Part shown: positions 50,659 to 58,890 of the stretch, piece by piece
Numbering within the stretch: position 1 is the stretch's first letter
Layout of the letters: every line of letters starts with the position of its first letter
Assembly: GCF_004135385.1 (NCBI RefSeq)
Contig: NZ_CP035493.1
Coordinates: 310,001-374,000 of the forward strand
DNA: 64,000 nt
Source: Xylanimonas protaetiae
GTDB taxonomy: Bacteria; Actinomycetota; Actinomycetes; Actinomycetales; Cellulomonadaceae
Reading direction: 5' to 3'
The notes under the pieces: model-generated
The model's input: the letters and a program-made list of their open reading frames with translations, nothing else
Databases searched by the model: none
What the model was told of the DNA's origin: nothing
Translations under genes and position numbers: made by a program

Positions 50659-52220
50659 ATTTCCCAAGACGCGCGAAGCGCCGACCTCCCCGCGCCCGTG
50701 CTGCCCTGTGGAGCGTCGTGCTGATCGTCGGAGCACTGCTTGCCTCCTTTGCGTGGGCGACGGCTTCGCCGCACGGGTCGTCACCCGACGAGGACTTTCA
50801 CCTCACATCGATCTGGTGCCCGACGCCGCTCGACCAATCGTGCGCCACGAAGGTGCGCGACGACGGGACTACGCTGGTCGAGGTTCCCAGAGCGGTGTCC
50901 TATGCGTCGCTGTGCATCGCCTTCGACTCGTCTGCGTCGGGTGAGTGCGTCGCCGACCTCGACAAAGAGCCTGTTTGGGGCGCCCGTGTCGACAACGGTG
51001 GCTTTCCGGGCGGCTTCTACGACGTCATGCACTGGTTTGTGGGCCCCGATGTCGCCGCGTCGGTCATGACGATGCGCATAGCCAACGCAGTGCTCGCCAT
51101 CGCTCTCTTTGCCGCCGTAACAGCACTATCGACGCCACAGGCGCGTCGCGTCCTGGTGTACGGCTACCTGACCATCTCCGTCCCGATGGCGATCTACCTG
51201 ATCGCCTCGGTGAACCCGTCCGGCTGGGCCATCACGGGGGTCGCCGTTGCTTGGGCGGGCCTGCACGGGTTCCTCACCCAGCCGGAGCCACGGCGCCGCT
51301 ACGCCCTCGCTGGCCTCGCTCTCACCGGTGCCGGACTCGCTGCCATGGCCCGTGCCGACGCTGGTGCGTTTCTCGGCGTGGTCGCTGCGGCGATCGTCGC
51401 ACTGCACTTCCCCGCGCTCAGGACCAGGCTCCGCGACGTCTTGGCGCCCGTGCTCGTTGCCGTCATCGGCGTCATCGGGTTCCTCTACGGCGGCCAGTCC
51501 GGGGCGCTGGAGGGCGGGTTGGTGGTGAACCGCACTCCCGGCGGCCGCGCCCTGCTGGTGGACAACTTCCTAGGGCTTCCAGATCTGCTCATCGGTTCGC
51601 AGAAGGATGCGCTGAACTGGGTCGACACACCGGTCCCTGCGCTGACGTGGGTCCCGATCGTGCTCGCAGCCGGCGCGCTCGCGTTCCTCGGCCTGCGCGC
51701 GCTCAACCTGCCCAAGACCATTGCGCTGCTCGGCCTGGTCGGGGTGTACGTCGCACTCCCGCTTTATATGCTCCAGATCTCGGGCGCACCGGTGGGCACC
51801 TACGTACAGGCGCGCTATCTCACCCCACTTGTCCCGGTGATCATGGCGACCGCACTGTGGAACCCGCTGCAGCGACGAGTACCACGACTCACGTTCACAC
51901 AGTCAGCCCTGGTCTTCGGCGCGCTTTCGATCGGGCACAGCGCTGTTCTGCATACCCAGATCCGCCGGTTCGTCACGGGGTTGGACGTGAGCTCCCCCAA
52001 CTTGAACACCAACATCGAGTGGTGGGTGTCTCCCGTTTCACCGATGGCGACATGGATGGTCGGCAGCCTTGGGTTCGCGCTCCTCGCACTGTCGCTGTTC
52101 CTGGTGGGCCGCAACCTTCCCGGTGACGAGGTCGCCGGTGGAGTCGTCCGGGTCTGTCCAGTTTCCGGCTCTGTCGCACTTTCGGGGGAGGGTGGCGGTG
52201 CGCACCCGGTGCTGCCATGA
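50655..52220 (+). CDS. DUF2142 membrane protein with IS-altered C-terminus
   Basis: The 521-residue protein has about eleven hydrophobic helices and the DUF2142 loop SPHGSSPDEDFHLTSIWCPTP. It is closely related to the protein at 58891: both share GGFYDVMHWFVGPDV, ALNWVDTPVPA and QARYLTPLVPVIMATALWNP (Y-I in the other). Its last helix is intact, but after about residue 497 the tail is encoded by the left end of the ISL3 element, so the native C-terminus (probably 10-20 residues) was replaced. GTG overlaps the flippase stop. Confidence 0.83.
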   Translation: MNFPRRAKRRPPRARAALWSVVLIVGALLASFAWATASPHGSSPDEDFHLTSIWCPTPLDQSCATKVRDDGTTLVEVPRAVSYASLCIAFDSSASGECVADLDKEPVWGARVDNGGFPGGFYDVMHWFVGPDVAASVMTMRIANAVLAIALFAAVTALSTPQARRVLVYGYLTISVPMAIYLIASVNPSGWAITGVAVAWAGLHGFLTQPEPRRRYALAGLALTGAGLAAMARADAGAFLGVVAAAIVALHFPALRTRLRDVLAPVLVAVIGVIGFLYGGQSGALEGGLVVNRTPGGRALLVDNFLGLPDLLIGSQKDALNWVDTPVPALTWVPIVLAAGALAFLGLRALNLPKTIALLGLVGVYVALPLYMLQISGAPVGTYVQARYLTPLVPVIMATALWNPLQRRVPRLTFTQSALVFGALSIGHSAVLHTQIRRFVTGLDVSSPNLNTNIEWWVSPVSPMATWMVGSLGFALLALSLFLVGRNLPGDEVAGGVVRVCPVSGSVALSGEGGGAHPVLP

Positions 52221-53818
52221 TCTGCCGTGCTCGATGCGAAGGTGCTGGTCAGGGCGGTGTTTCGAGGGTTGCGGGGTCTGGTGGTCGAGGACATCGCCGA
52301 GCGTGACGATGGGCTGGTCGTCACGCTCGTGACGTCGGGTGGCCCGGCGGTGTGCCCGATGTGCGCGACACCGTCTGCACGTGTCCACGATCGGGCGGTC
52401 CGCTGCCCGGCGGACCTTCCCGTGGCGGGCGTGCGGGTCGAGCTGCGGGTGCGGGTGCGGCGCCTGATCTGCCCGGTGGCGGCGTGTCCGCGGCGCACGT
52501 TCCGTGAGCAGATCCCGGGCGTTCTGGAGCGCTACCAGCGGCGCACGGCACGGCTGCACGCCGCGCTCGAGACGCTCACCGTCGAGCTGGCCGGCCGCGC
52601 CACCGTGCGCGTCGCCCCCGGGCTCGGGATCGACCTTCGGCGGGACACCGCGCTGCGGGTCCTGCGCTCCGTCGCGCTGCCGGATCTCGTGGTGCCTCGG
52701 GTGCTCGGGATCGACGACTTCGCGCTGCGCCGCGGCCAGGTCTACGCGACCGTGTTGATCGACGCCGAGACCGGCCGGCGCGTCGACGTCGTCGAGGGTC
52801 GCGGCGCCGACGTCGTCACCGCGTGGCTGCGCGAGCACCCAGGCGTGCAGGTTGTCACCCGGGACGGGTCGACCGTCTACGCCCAAGCCGTGCGCGAGGC
52901 CCTCCCGCACGCGGTTCAGGTCGCCGACCGGTGGCACCTGTGGCACAACCTGGCCGACGCGGCCGGAAAGGAAGTCGCCGCGCACGCCGCCTGCTGGGCG
53001 GCCGCGGCCGCGACCGGGATGCGCACCGGCCGCATCGCTGAGACCACCGCGCAGCGCTGGGCGCAGGTGCGCGAGCTGCGTGACGCCGGGGTCGGGCTGC
53101 TCGACTGCTCGCGCCGGCTCGGGATCGCGTTGAACACCGTCAAGCGGTACGACCGGGCCGCCAAGCCCGAGCAGATCACCCGCCCACCGCGCTACCGGAC
53201 CACCCTGGTCGACCCCCACCGCGACCACCTGCGCCAGCGCCGACAGGACGACCCCGGGGTGAGCGTCCAACAGTTGCTCACCGAGATCCGCGCCCTCGGC
53301 TACGCAGGGAGCCAGAACCTGCTCTACCGGTACCTCAACCAGCAGCGGCACCTGGACACCGACCCGCACCTGTCACCACGACGGGCAACCCGACTGATGC
53401 TGACCAGGCCGTCGAACCTCACGGAGCGGCAGACCACCCGACTGGCCCGGCTCGTCGCGGCCTGCCCCGAGATGACGGCGCTTGGCGGCCTCGTGCGCTC
53501 GTTCGCGGCCCTCCTCGTCCCCGACCCCGCGAACGCCGACGCGCTGACGGTCTGGCTGGACCAGGCCCGCGCACTCGACCTGCCCCACGTCCACTCGTTC
53601 GTCCGCGGCGTCGAGCAGGACCACGACGCCGTCGTCGCCGCGCTCACCACGAGCTACCACAACGGGCGCACCGAGGGCGTCAACACGCGCACCAAGATGC
53701 TCAAACGACAGATGTACGGCAGAGCCGGTTTCGACCTCCTCCGCCACCGCATCCTGCACACCTGACCGCCACCCTCCCTCGAAAGTGCGACAGAGCCGAA
53801 GACCGTACAGACCCGAAC
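52146..53818 (+). mobile_element. ISL3 family insertion sequence
   Basis: The element carries one transposase gene. Strong terminal inverted repeats start GGCTCTGTCGCAC: 52167-52199 and 53765-53797 match at 32 of 33 positions. Similarity continues outward without gaps to 52146 and 53818 (48 of 54). I see no direct repeat at either possible boundary. It replaces the end of the DUF2142 gene on the left and abuts an IS3 element 11 bp to the right. Confidence 0.88.
52227..53765 (+). CDS. ISL3 family transposase
   Basis: The 512-residue protein has an N-terminal zinc-finger region with CPMC (about 43-46) and C-P-V-A-A-C near 80. The DDE catalytic core contains GIDDFALRRGQVYATVLID (first Asp), VVTRDGSTVYAQAV (second Asp) and NGRTEGVNTRTKMLKRQMYG (Glu). 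A helix-turn-helix-like insertion, LLDCSRRLGIALNTVKRY, lies between the second Asp and the Glu. Length and motifs are complete, so it may be active. The stop lies at the inner edge of the right inverted repeat. Confidence 0.93.
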   Translation: MLDAKVLVRAVFRGLRGLVVEDIAERDDGLVVTLVTSGGPAVCPMCATPSARVHDRAVRCPADLPVAGVRVELRVRVRRLICPVAACPRRTFREQIPGVLERYQRRTARLHAALETLTVELAGRATVRVAPGLGIDLRRDTALRVLRSVALPDLVVPRVLGIDDFALRRGQVYATVLIDAETGRRVDVVEGRGADVVTAWLREHPGVQVVTRDGSTVYAQAVREALPHAVQVADRWHLWHNLADAAGKEVAAHAACWAAAAATGMRTGRIAETTAQRWAQVRELRDAGVGLLDCSRRLGIALNTVKRYDRAAKPEQITRPPRYRTTLVDPHRDHLRQRRQDDPGVSVQQLLTEIRALGYAGSQNLLYRYLNQQRHLDTDPHLSPRRATRLMLTRPSNLTERQTTRLARLVAACPEMTALGGLVRSFAALLVPDPANADALTVWLDQARALDLPHVHSFVRGVEQDHDAVVAALTTSYHNGRTEGVNTRTKMLKRQMYGRAGFDLLRHRILHT

Positions 53819-53866
53819 AAGCGACCAGAGGGGCCTTGCCCCGTGTAGTGGACACGCGTTGGGTGG

Positions 53867-54192
53867 TTAGGCGGCCAGCCGCAGAGTAGCGGTGGTCGTG
53901 GTCTCGTAGGTGATCGGGCTGGTGTAGCCGCACCTGGAGTGGCGGCGGCGCTGGTTGTAGTGGTTGATCCAGCGGAACACGGTCCGGCGGGCGTGGCGTG
54001 GTCCGTCGTAGGCGTGGGCGCCGGCGAGGGTCTCGCGTTTCATCGTCGCGTTGAACGACTCCGCGAGGGCGTTGTCCGCGCTCGAGCCCACGGCGCCCAT
54101 CGACTGGAGCACCCCGTGCCGGGCGCAGGCTGCCGCGTAGTCCTTGGACGTGTAGACCGACCCGTGGTCCGCGTGGAACCCGAGTTTGATCA
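53867..54192 (-). pseudogene. IS3 orfB, 3' fragment
   Basis: The reading frame encodes LIKLGFHADHGSVYTSKDY, GAVGSSADNALAESFNATMKRE and YNQRRRHSRCGYTSPITYE. This is the C-terminal part of an IS3-group integrase-core transposase, with the second Asp and the final Glu of the DDE triad. It begins abruptly at the TGATCA junction with the inserted element. Confidence 0.85.
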
Positions 54193-55804
54193 GGTTAGTG
54201 TCCAGCGGTTCGAGCGTTGATGGCCTCGAGGACGGCGTGGAGGTCGTCGGGTAGTGGGTCGGCGGCCTTGATGGTGTGGTCGCCGAGGCTGATCTCGTAG
54301 GTGCGGTAGCGGCGGGCGGTCTTGACGAACTTCTTCAGGGACCAGCCGGTGGTCTCCTCGATCCACCTGCCCACGGCGATCGCGGCGAACACAATGGTCA
54401 GGTGCGCCTCGATTGAGTCGCGCGTCCTCGCGTAGATGGGGCGTGCGGCGAGGTCGGACTTCGCCATCCGGAACGACTTCTCGATCTGGAGCAGGCGGCG
54501 GTAGGCGCCGATGACCATCTCGGGGTTCGGGTTGGCGATGTTCGTGACGTAGCCCTTGATCCCGGCCAGCGCTCTGGCCTTGGCCTCCAGGTCGCGGTTC
54601 ACCGCCTTGGTCGCACCGGTGAGCTGGACGAACCGGTTCCGCTTGACCGACGTTCTGCCGGCGACGGCGTCCTCGGCCTTGCGGACCTGTTCGTCGATGC
54701 CGTGCAGGGTGCGCCGGCCGCGGTCGTGGGAGTACTGGTAGTAGAAGACCTGGTCACGACGCTTATCGCTGGGTTGCGCGGGCCAGGGTTGGGTGAAGAT
54801 GTGTCCGTCCGGGATGGGTTCGCCCGGGTGCTCCCTCTGCCACTTGTCGATCTGGTAGGGCACCTCGGGTGTCTTCGCGCCGAGGATGAACGAGAGTCCG
54901 GCGGCTTCGATCGCGCGCTTGTTCGCGTCCGAGATCATCCCGGCGTCCGCGACGATCACCACGTCGGGCAGGTGGTGGGCGGTCATGAACGCCTTGAGGG
55001 TGGGCAGCATCGTCGTGGTCTCGGCACGGTTGCCCTCGAACGCGTTCACCATCAGCGGGAACCCGGCGGCGTCGGTGAGCAGGCCGACGGTGATCTGCGG
55101 CTCGATGCGGCGTTCCTTGGAGAACCCGGACTCGCGGAACCCGTCGCCCTCGTGGGTCTCGAAGTACAGCGTGGTCACGTCGTAGAGCACGAGCGTGGCC
55201 GGGCCCAGGTTCGCGTGCCTGGCACACGCGGCGGCGAGCTGCTCACGCCACCCCTCGGCGGCGTAGACCCGCAGTCGGCGCGTGATCGTCGGGTAGGACA
55301 CCGTCTCGATCCCGGCCTCGGCCAGCACGCGCAGCGAGTCGAACTTGCTGGTCGGCTCGATGATCCGGGCCAGGACCAGATGCCGGAACACCTCGTCGCC
55401 GCCCGAGGCCGGACCGAACCCGAGAACGTCGTACGCACTGGACAACGCGTCCCACAGGTGACCCATCCGCGAGGACGTGACGGGCAACGGGCCACCGGCC
55501 TGCGGCGGCGGCTGCAGACCGAGGTCGAGCTCGTCCTGCCCGCCCGCGAGGGCCTGCCGCGCGACCGTCTTCAACAGCTCGAGCTCGAGGTCATCGTGCG
55601 CGGACCCGATGTGCTTGATGTCCCGGGCGCCCTTGCGATTCGAGTACACGATCTGCACCGCCCGCGCGCCGGACGCGGTCGTCACAGTTCGGATGTGCGG
55701 AGCCACCACGTCACTCTAGGACCGCCGCTTAGTGCACAGATTCCAGCGCCCGCGCCCACGAACCCGCAGGTCAGCGACCCGCACCCGTCAGAACCGGCGA
55801 TCCG
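54193..55804 (-). mobile_element. IS1634/IS4-like element inserted in the IS3 orfB
   Basis: Boundaries are proposed from TGATCA at 54187-54192 and 55805-55810, a possible 6-bp target duplication on a palindromic site. I did not find convincing terminal inverted repeats, so the right end in particular is uncertain. It carries one transposase gene whose stop lies 2 nt inside the left end. Confidence 0.5.
54195..55709 (-). CDS. IS1634/IS4-like (DDE) transposase
   Basis: The 504-residue transposase has DDE-like motifs VLYDVTTLYFETHEGDGFRE (first Asp), VVIVADAGMISDANKRAIE (second Asp) and GAYRRLLQIEKSFRMAKSDL (Glu in the Y-REK-like motif). The large size and the insertion between the second Asp and Glu fit the IS1634/IS1549 group. 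The frame is complete. GTG 55709 or the GTG one codon later is the start. Confidence 0.85.
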   Translation of the reverse strand: MVAPHIRTVTTASGARAVQIVYSNRKGARDIKHIGSAHDDLELELLKTVARQALAGGQDELDLGLQPPPQAGGPLPVTSSRMGHLWDALSSAYDVLGFGPASGGDEVFRHLVLARIIEPTSKFDSLRVLAEAGIETVSYPTITRRLRVYAAEGWREQLAAACARHANLGPATLVLYDVTTLYFETHEGDGFRESGFSKERRIEPQITVGLLTDAAGFPLMVNAFEGNRAETTTMLPTLKAFMTAHHLPDVVIVADAGMISDANKRAIEAAGLSFILGAKTPEVPYQIDKWQREHPGEPIPDGHIFTQPWPAQPSDKRRDQVFYYQYSHDRGRRTLHGIDEQVRKAEDAVAGRTSVKRNRFVQLTGATKAVNRDLEAKARALAGIKGYVTNIANPNPEMVIGAYRRLLQIEKSFRMAKSDLAARPIYARTRDSIEAHLTIVFAAIAVGRWIEETTGWSLKKFVKTARRYRTYEISLGDHTIKAADPLPDDLHAVLEAINARTAGH

Positions 55805-55805
55805 T

Positions 55806-55982
55806 GATCAAAGTCGGGTCCTTCTTCTGCACCGCCACGATCCGTGCGGCCAGGGCGTCGTCGGCGGCCTGGCGGGCAGCCCTTGCCTCCGCTGCGGCGA
55901 CCCACTTGTAGTACGAGGAACGGGCGATCTCGAGGACCTCGCACAGCCGCTTCACCTCGAAGGTGTCGGAGCAAGCGGCTCA
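55806..55982 (-). pseudogene. IS3 orfB, 5' fragment
   Basis: After the orfA stop, the same frame encodes DTFEVKRLCEVLEIARSSYY, then KWVAAAEARAARQAADDALA, which is the N-terminal orfB helix-turn-helix-like region. In intact IS3 elements this is reached by a -1 frameshift; here a small deletion has put it in the orfA frame behind a stop. It ends at the TGATCA junction. Confidence 0.75.
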
Positions 55983-56324
55983 CCAGTTCGTCTCCGCGGC
56001 GAAATACTTCGCCGCCTTCTTCAGGATGTCCTTCTCGACCTCGGTGCGCTTGAGGTCTGCCTCCAGGCGTGCGACCTGGGCGCGCAGTCGGGCGTTCTCC
56101 TGCTCGGGCGTCTCGACCCCACCGCCACGAGACGACGGCGGCGACGTAACGGACGCCGAGGAGACCGAACGCACGGACACACCCGCCGTCTTGAGCCAAC
56201 TCGACAACGTCGCGTCATGGATCCCGAGCTCGTCCGCGATCTGCTTGATCGTGGCGCCCGCCGTGCTCCGGTAGAGCTCGACCGCATCACTGCGGAACTC
56301 CTCGGAGTAGTTCTTCCTCGCCAT
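55980..56324 (-). CDS. IS3 orfA transposase subunit
   Basis: The 114-residue protein has an N-terminal helix-turn-helix (MARKNYSEEFRSDAVELYRS, then IKQIADELGIHDATLSSWLK). A C-terminal leucine-zipper coiled coil has ENARLRAQVARLEADLKR. This is a complete orfA. The open frame extends 17 codons further, into the terminal repeat. ATG 56324 is the family start. Confidence 0.88.
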   Translation of the reverse strand: MARKNYSEEFRSDAVELYRSTAGATIKQIADELGIHDATLSSWLKTAGVSVRSVSSASVTSPPSSRGGGVETPEQENARLRAQVARLEADLKRTEVEKDILKKAAKYFAAETNW

Positions 56325-56471
56325 GAGTGGATCTTCTCGCTTCCTCCAGGACGAACCTGGATCCAGCGTGTCCACTACTCGGGGTCAAGCCCCGAGCCTC
56401 CATCAGACCCAGGGCGGTTCAGTGTGATCTCAGCAGGGGTCTGTCGTCGATCCAAACGCTGCTTTACCGCA

Positions 56472-57446
56472 CTAGGAACGCTTGCGCGCCTCGAGTGAGT
56501 GGTGGTGGGCGCCCTCGTACGCGAGAACCATGCCCTTCCAGCGGCTGTAGCGATAGGCCGGTGCCGTCAGGACGTACCGCACCTTCTGCTTCCACGTGTA
56601 CTGCGAGTCGCGAAGGGTGAAGACGATGTCGCGTGCCGTCACGACGGTGAGCTCGCGCAGCAGCCACTTGCGTCCCGGGTGACCGAGCGTAATGCCGGTG
56701 GACTCAAGGCCCGCCCACTCGTCGAGGATGCGGCGCTTGTAGTCGCGCAGCGCTATGTCGTTAGAGTGGATAACCGCCGCAGCACCCGCATAGACCTTCA
56801 CGTACCCGGCTTCGATGAGGTCAGTGCCAAATGCCTGGTCCTCTGCATAGGCGACGTCACGGTAGGGCACGTCGCCAAGCAGCGTCGAGCGACGCGCAGC
56901 GGAGCACACATCGGAGTAGAACTTGGCCCGCCCTAGATCGAGCGACTCGCCGTTGTACACGGTGTAGGTATGGTCGACACCCTGGGCAGCAAAGGCAGTC
57001 AGGATGTCACGCTTCTGGAGCGGGAAACAGCCTGGTCGCGGAACCTGCCTCCCAAGGACGCCCACGACGTTGTCTGCGACGGAGAACGCCGCAATCATGC
57101 GTTCCAGCCAATGCTCGCCTTCAGGAACGGCGTCCTGGCTGAGGTAGACCACAAACTCACCGTCAGCCAGCTCGGCCGCCTGCTGCCGCGTCCGGCCATG
57201 GGAGAACTCACTGTTAGGGATCTGCTTGACGGTCAGCCGTGGTTCACGTGCAGCGAACTCTTCAAGAACCCCGACTGAGCGGTCGGACGACCCCGAGTCG
57301 ATGGCGAGCACGTTCCACTCGAATGGGGGTCGCTGTGCGAACAGCGCCGCGAGGGTCTCCTCCAGGTGATCGCCGACGCCGTTGTACACGGGGATGAAAA
57401 CCGTCGCCCGCACGGCGCTCCGCCCGGGTGCGTCAGGCTGCGACAC
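56472..57446 (-). CDS. GT2 glycosyltransferase, rhamnosyltransferase-like
   Basis: The 324-residue protein has ATVFIPVYNGVGDHLEETLAALF, VLAIDSGSSDRSVGVLEEF, FSHGRTRQQAAELADGEFVVYLSQDAVP (in parts) and YAEDQAFGTDLIEAGY, as in the RfbF/rhamnan GT2 group. A basic C-terminal third (YKRRILDEWAGLESTG and on) may contact the membrane. GTG 57446 overlaps the upstream gene by 14 nt. It lies 78 nt from the IS3 end, so its downstream side was probably rearranged. Confidence 0.85.
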   Translation of the reverse strand: MSQPDAPGRSAVRATVFIPVYNGVGDHLEETLAALFAQRPPFEWNVLAIDSGSSDRSVGVLEEFAAREPRLTVKQIPNSEFSHGRTRQQAAELADGEFVVYLSQDAVPEGEHWLERMIAAFSVADNVVGVLGRQVPRPGCFPLQKRDILTAFAAQGVDHTYTVYNGESLDLGRAKFYSDVCSAARRSTLLGDVPYRDVAYAEDQAFGTDLIEAGYVKVYAGAAAVIHSNDIALRDYKRRILDEWAGLESTGITLGHPGRKWLLRELTVVTARDIVFTLRDSQYTWKQKVRYVLTAPAYRYSRWKGMVLAYEGAHHHSLEARKRS

Positions 57447-58740
57447 CGGTCACCCTCCCCACGATGATCTTCTCCACCTTCTCGACGCCCTGCTGCCACG
57501 AGCGGTCACCCACGGACGCCGCGATGTGCGCCGCCCAGCTCTCGGCGTCAGCTCGCTCCACCGCCCGGCTCAGTCCCGCCGCGAGGCTGGTCGGCAAAGC
57601 GTCCGTGTACTCGATGCCGTCGACGTGGCCGAGCACCATCGTGTTGTTCTCGCCTTCGTTCACCACTGCGACGCAGCCCGCCGCCACGAGTTCGAGCGGC
57701 AGCAGGGAGACATTCGTCAACGACAGGACCAGGCACGCGACAGACTCGTGGTAGATCTCGGCGAGCTGGTGCTCCTCGACAAGGCCGAGGTTCGTGTGCG
57801 GGAACGGAACGTGCCAACCCACGAGGTCGGAGCCGAAGATCACGATCTCGTACTCAGGGTGGCGGTTGGCGAAGACTTCCAGGGCAAGCATGCCCAGTTC
57901 GAACCCACGACGTTCCGTGGACGGCCGGGCGTAGAACGCGATCTGCTTCTTCTTGGTTACAACCGCTCCTGAGGGCGGCGCGTAGACGTCCAGGTCTGCT
58001 CCGAAGTCGAACCAGTCTGCCTCCATGCCGTACTCCGCGACGCGCTGCGTGAGCCACTTGCCGGCCGTGATGCCGTAGAACCCGAACCGGTACGTTGCCT
58101 CCGCAAGCTTGTAACGGGACCCGACGCCGAAGAACGACGGCTCGAAATCCTGCACAAAGTAGAACTTGTGCGCGGTGTCGGGGGCGTTGTACACGCCGTA
58201 CGCCGTCTCCCAGCTCGTAGCGATGATGACGTCGGCACCGCCGAGCTCGTCCATGCCGACCACATCGACATCGAGCCCATACGACTTCTTCAGCATGGCA
58301 CGCGCCGCGTCGGAGGTCTGCGGCATCGTGTTGTTCTCGTACACGGCGAACGACACGTCATGGCCTTGGGCCTGGAAGTACTTGGCGAAGCGGGAGATCG
58401 TCGTGTGCCCACCGCCACGCGCACCGACAGGCGGCGTCACCCACACGATGGAGAGCCGAGCGCCCGGTTCACGAAGCGAGGGAGTCGCTGCGGGCTTGTC
58501 GAGATCGACGGTGAGGACGTCGGCGAGCTGGGGCATCAGCGGGAGCTTGCCGAGTTCATGGCGGTGGCTCACCAACGACACTGCCGCCACGGCTGTGTCA
58601 CCGACACGCCCGCGGACCAGCATCGTGGCCTTGCGGACGAGCGAGCCGACACCCTCCTGACGCACAGTGCGCACCGACGCTCGCGACAGTCGTCGGACGG
58701 TGTTCAACATCGACATGGCCACGAGTAGGGTCTCCTTCAT
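57433..58740 (-). CDS. GT4 rhamnosyltransferase, WsaF-like
   Basis: The 435-residue protein has SIVWVTPPVGARGGGHTTISRF and FYFVQDFEPSFFGVGSRYKLAEATYRFGFYGI in parts. Donor-site segments are IAFYARPSTERRGFELGMLAL, FGSDLVGW and SLLPLELVAAGCVAVVN. These match the WsaF-type rhamnosyltransferases of S-layer and surface glycan loci. ATG 58740 is annotated; AAGGAG directly after it, 9 nt before GTG 58722, makes that codon (or ATG 58716) a strong alternative. Confidence 0.82.
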   Translation of the reverse strand: MKETLLVAMSMLNTVRRLSRASVRTVRQEGVGSLVRKATMLVRGRVGDTAVAAVSLVSHRHELGKLPLMPQLADVLTVDLDKPAATPSLREPGARLSIVWVTPPVGARGGGHTTISRFAKYFQAQGHDVSFAVYENNTMPQTSDAARAMLKKSYGLDVDVVGMDELGGADVIIATSWETAYGVYNAPDTAHKFYFVQDFEPSFFGVGSRYKLAEATYRFGFYGITAGKWLTQRVAEYGMEADWFDFGADLDVYAPPSGAVVTKKKQIAFYARPSTERRGFELGMLALEVFANRHPEYEIVIFGSDLVGWHVPFPHTNLGLVEEHQLAEIYHESVACLVLSLTNVSLLPLELVAAGCVAVVNEGENNTMVLGHVDGIEYTDALPTSLAAGLSRAVERADAESWAAHIAASVGDRSWQQGVEKVEKIIVGRVTGVAA

Positions 58741-58795
58741 GATCGCGGATCATCCGACAGCACAGACTGCACACGCGTCGTGAGCGTCGGGACTG

Positions 58796-58801
58796 ATCCT
58801 A
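58796..58801 (-). promoter_or_regulatory. candidate -10 of the WsaF-like gene
   Basis: TAGGAT on the minus strand would start transcription near 58789 with a leader of about 50-70 nt, depending on the start codon used. Confidence 0.4.
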
Positions 58802-58878
58802 TGCAACCCGGCTGACCCCATCCGCCGGTTGTCCACCGTGCGATCTGCCAGCGGACCGCGGCGATGACATTCCGCCAG

Positions 58879-58884
58879 TACCCT
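58879..58884 (+). promoter_or_regulatory. leaderless -10 of the fourth DUF2142 gene
   Basis: TACCCT ends 6 nt before GTG 58891, favouring this start over ATG 58864. Confidence 0.5.
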
Positions 58885-58890
58885 TCTACG

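Larger units (their letters stand above)
53830..56393 (-). mobile_element. decayed IS3 family element interrupted by another IS
   Basis: Imperfect inverted repeats (53830-53857 and 56366-56393, 24 of 28 identical, containing GTAGTGGACACGC) bound the element. orfA is intact, but orfB is frameshifted, lacks its middle part and is split by an IS1634/IS4-like insertion. No target duplication is visible at the ends. Confidence 0.8.

Noticed and set aside
53798-53829. Target duplication flanking the ISL3 or IS3 ends
   Set aside because: Sequences next to both possible boundaries do not match as direct repeats.
58864-58890. Nine extra N-terminal codons of the fourth DUF2142 gene
   Set aside because: They overlap the proposed -10 hexamer, and the leaderless GTG at 58891 fits better.
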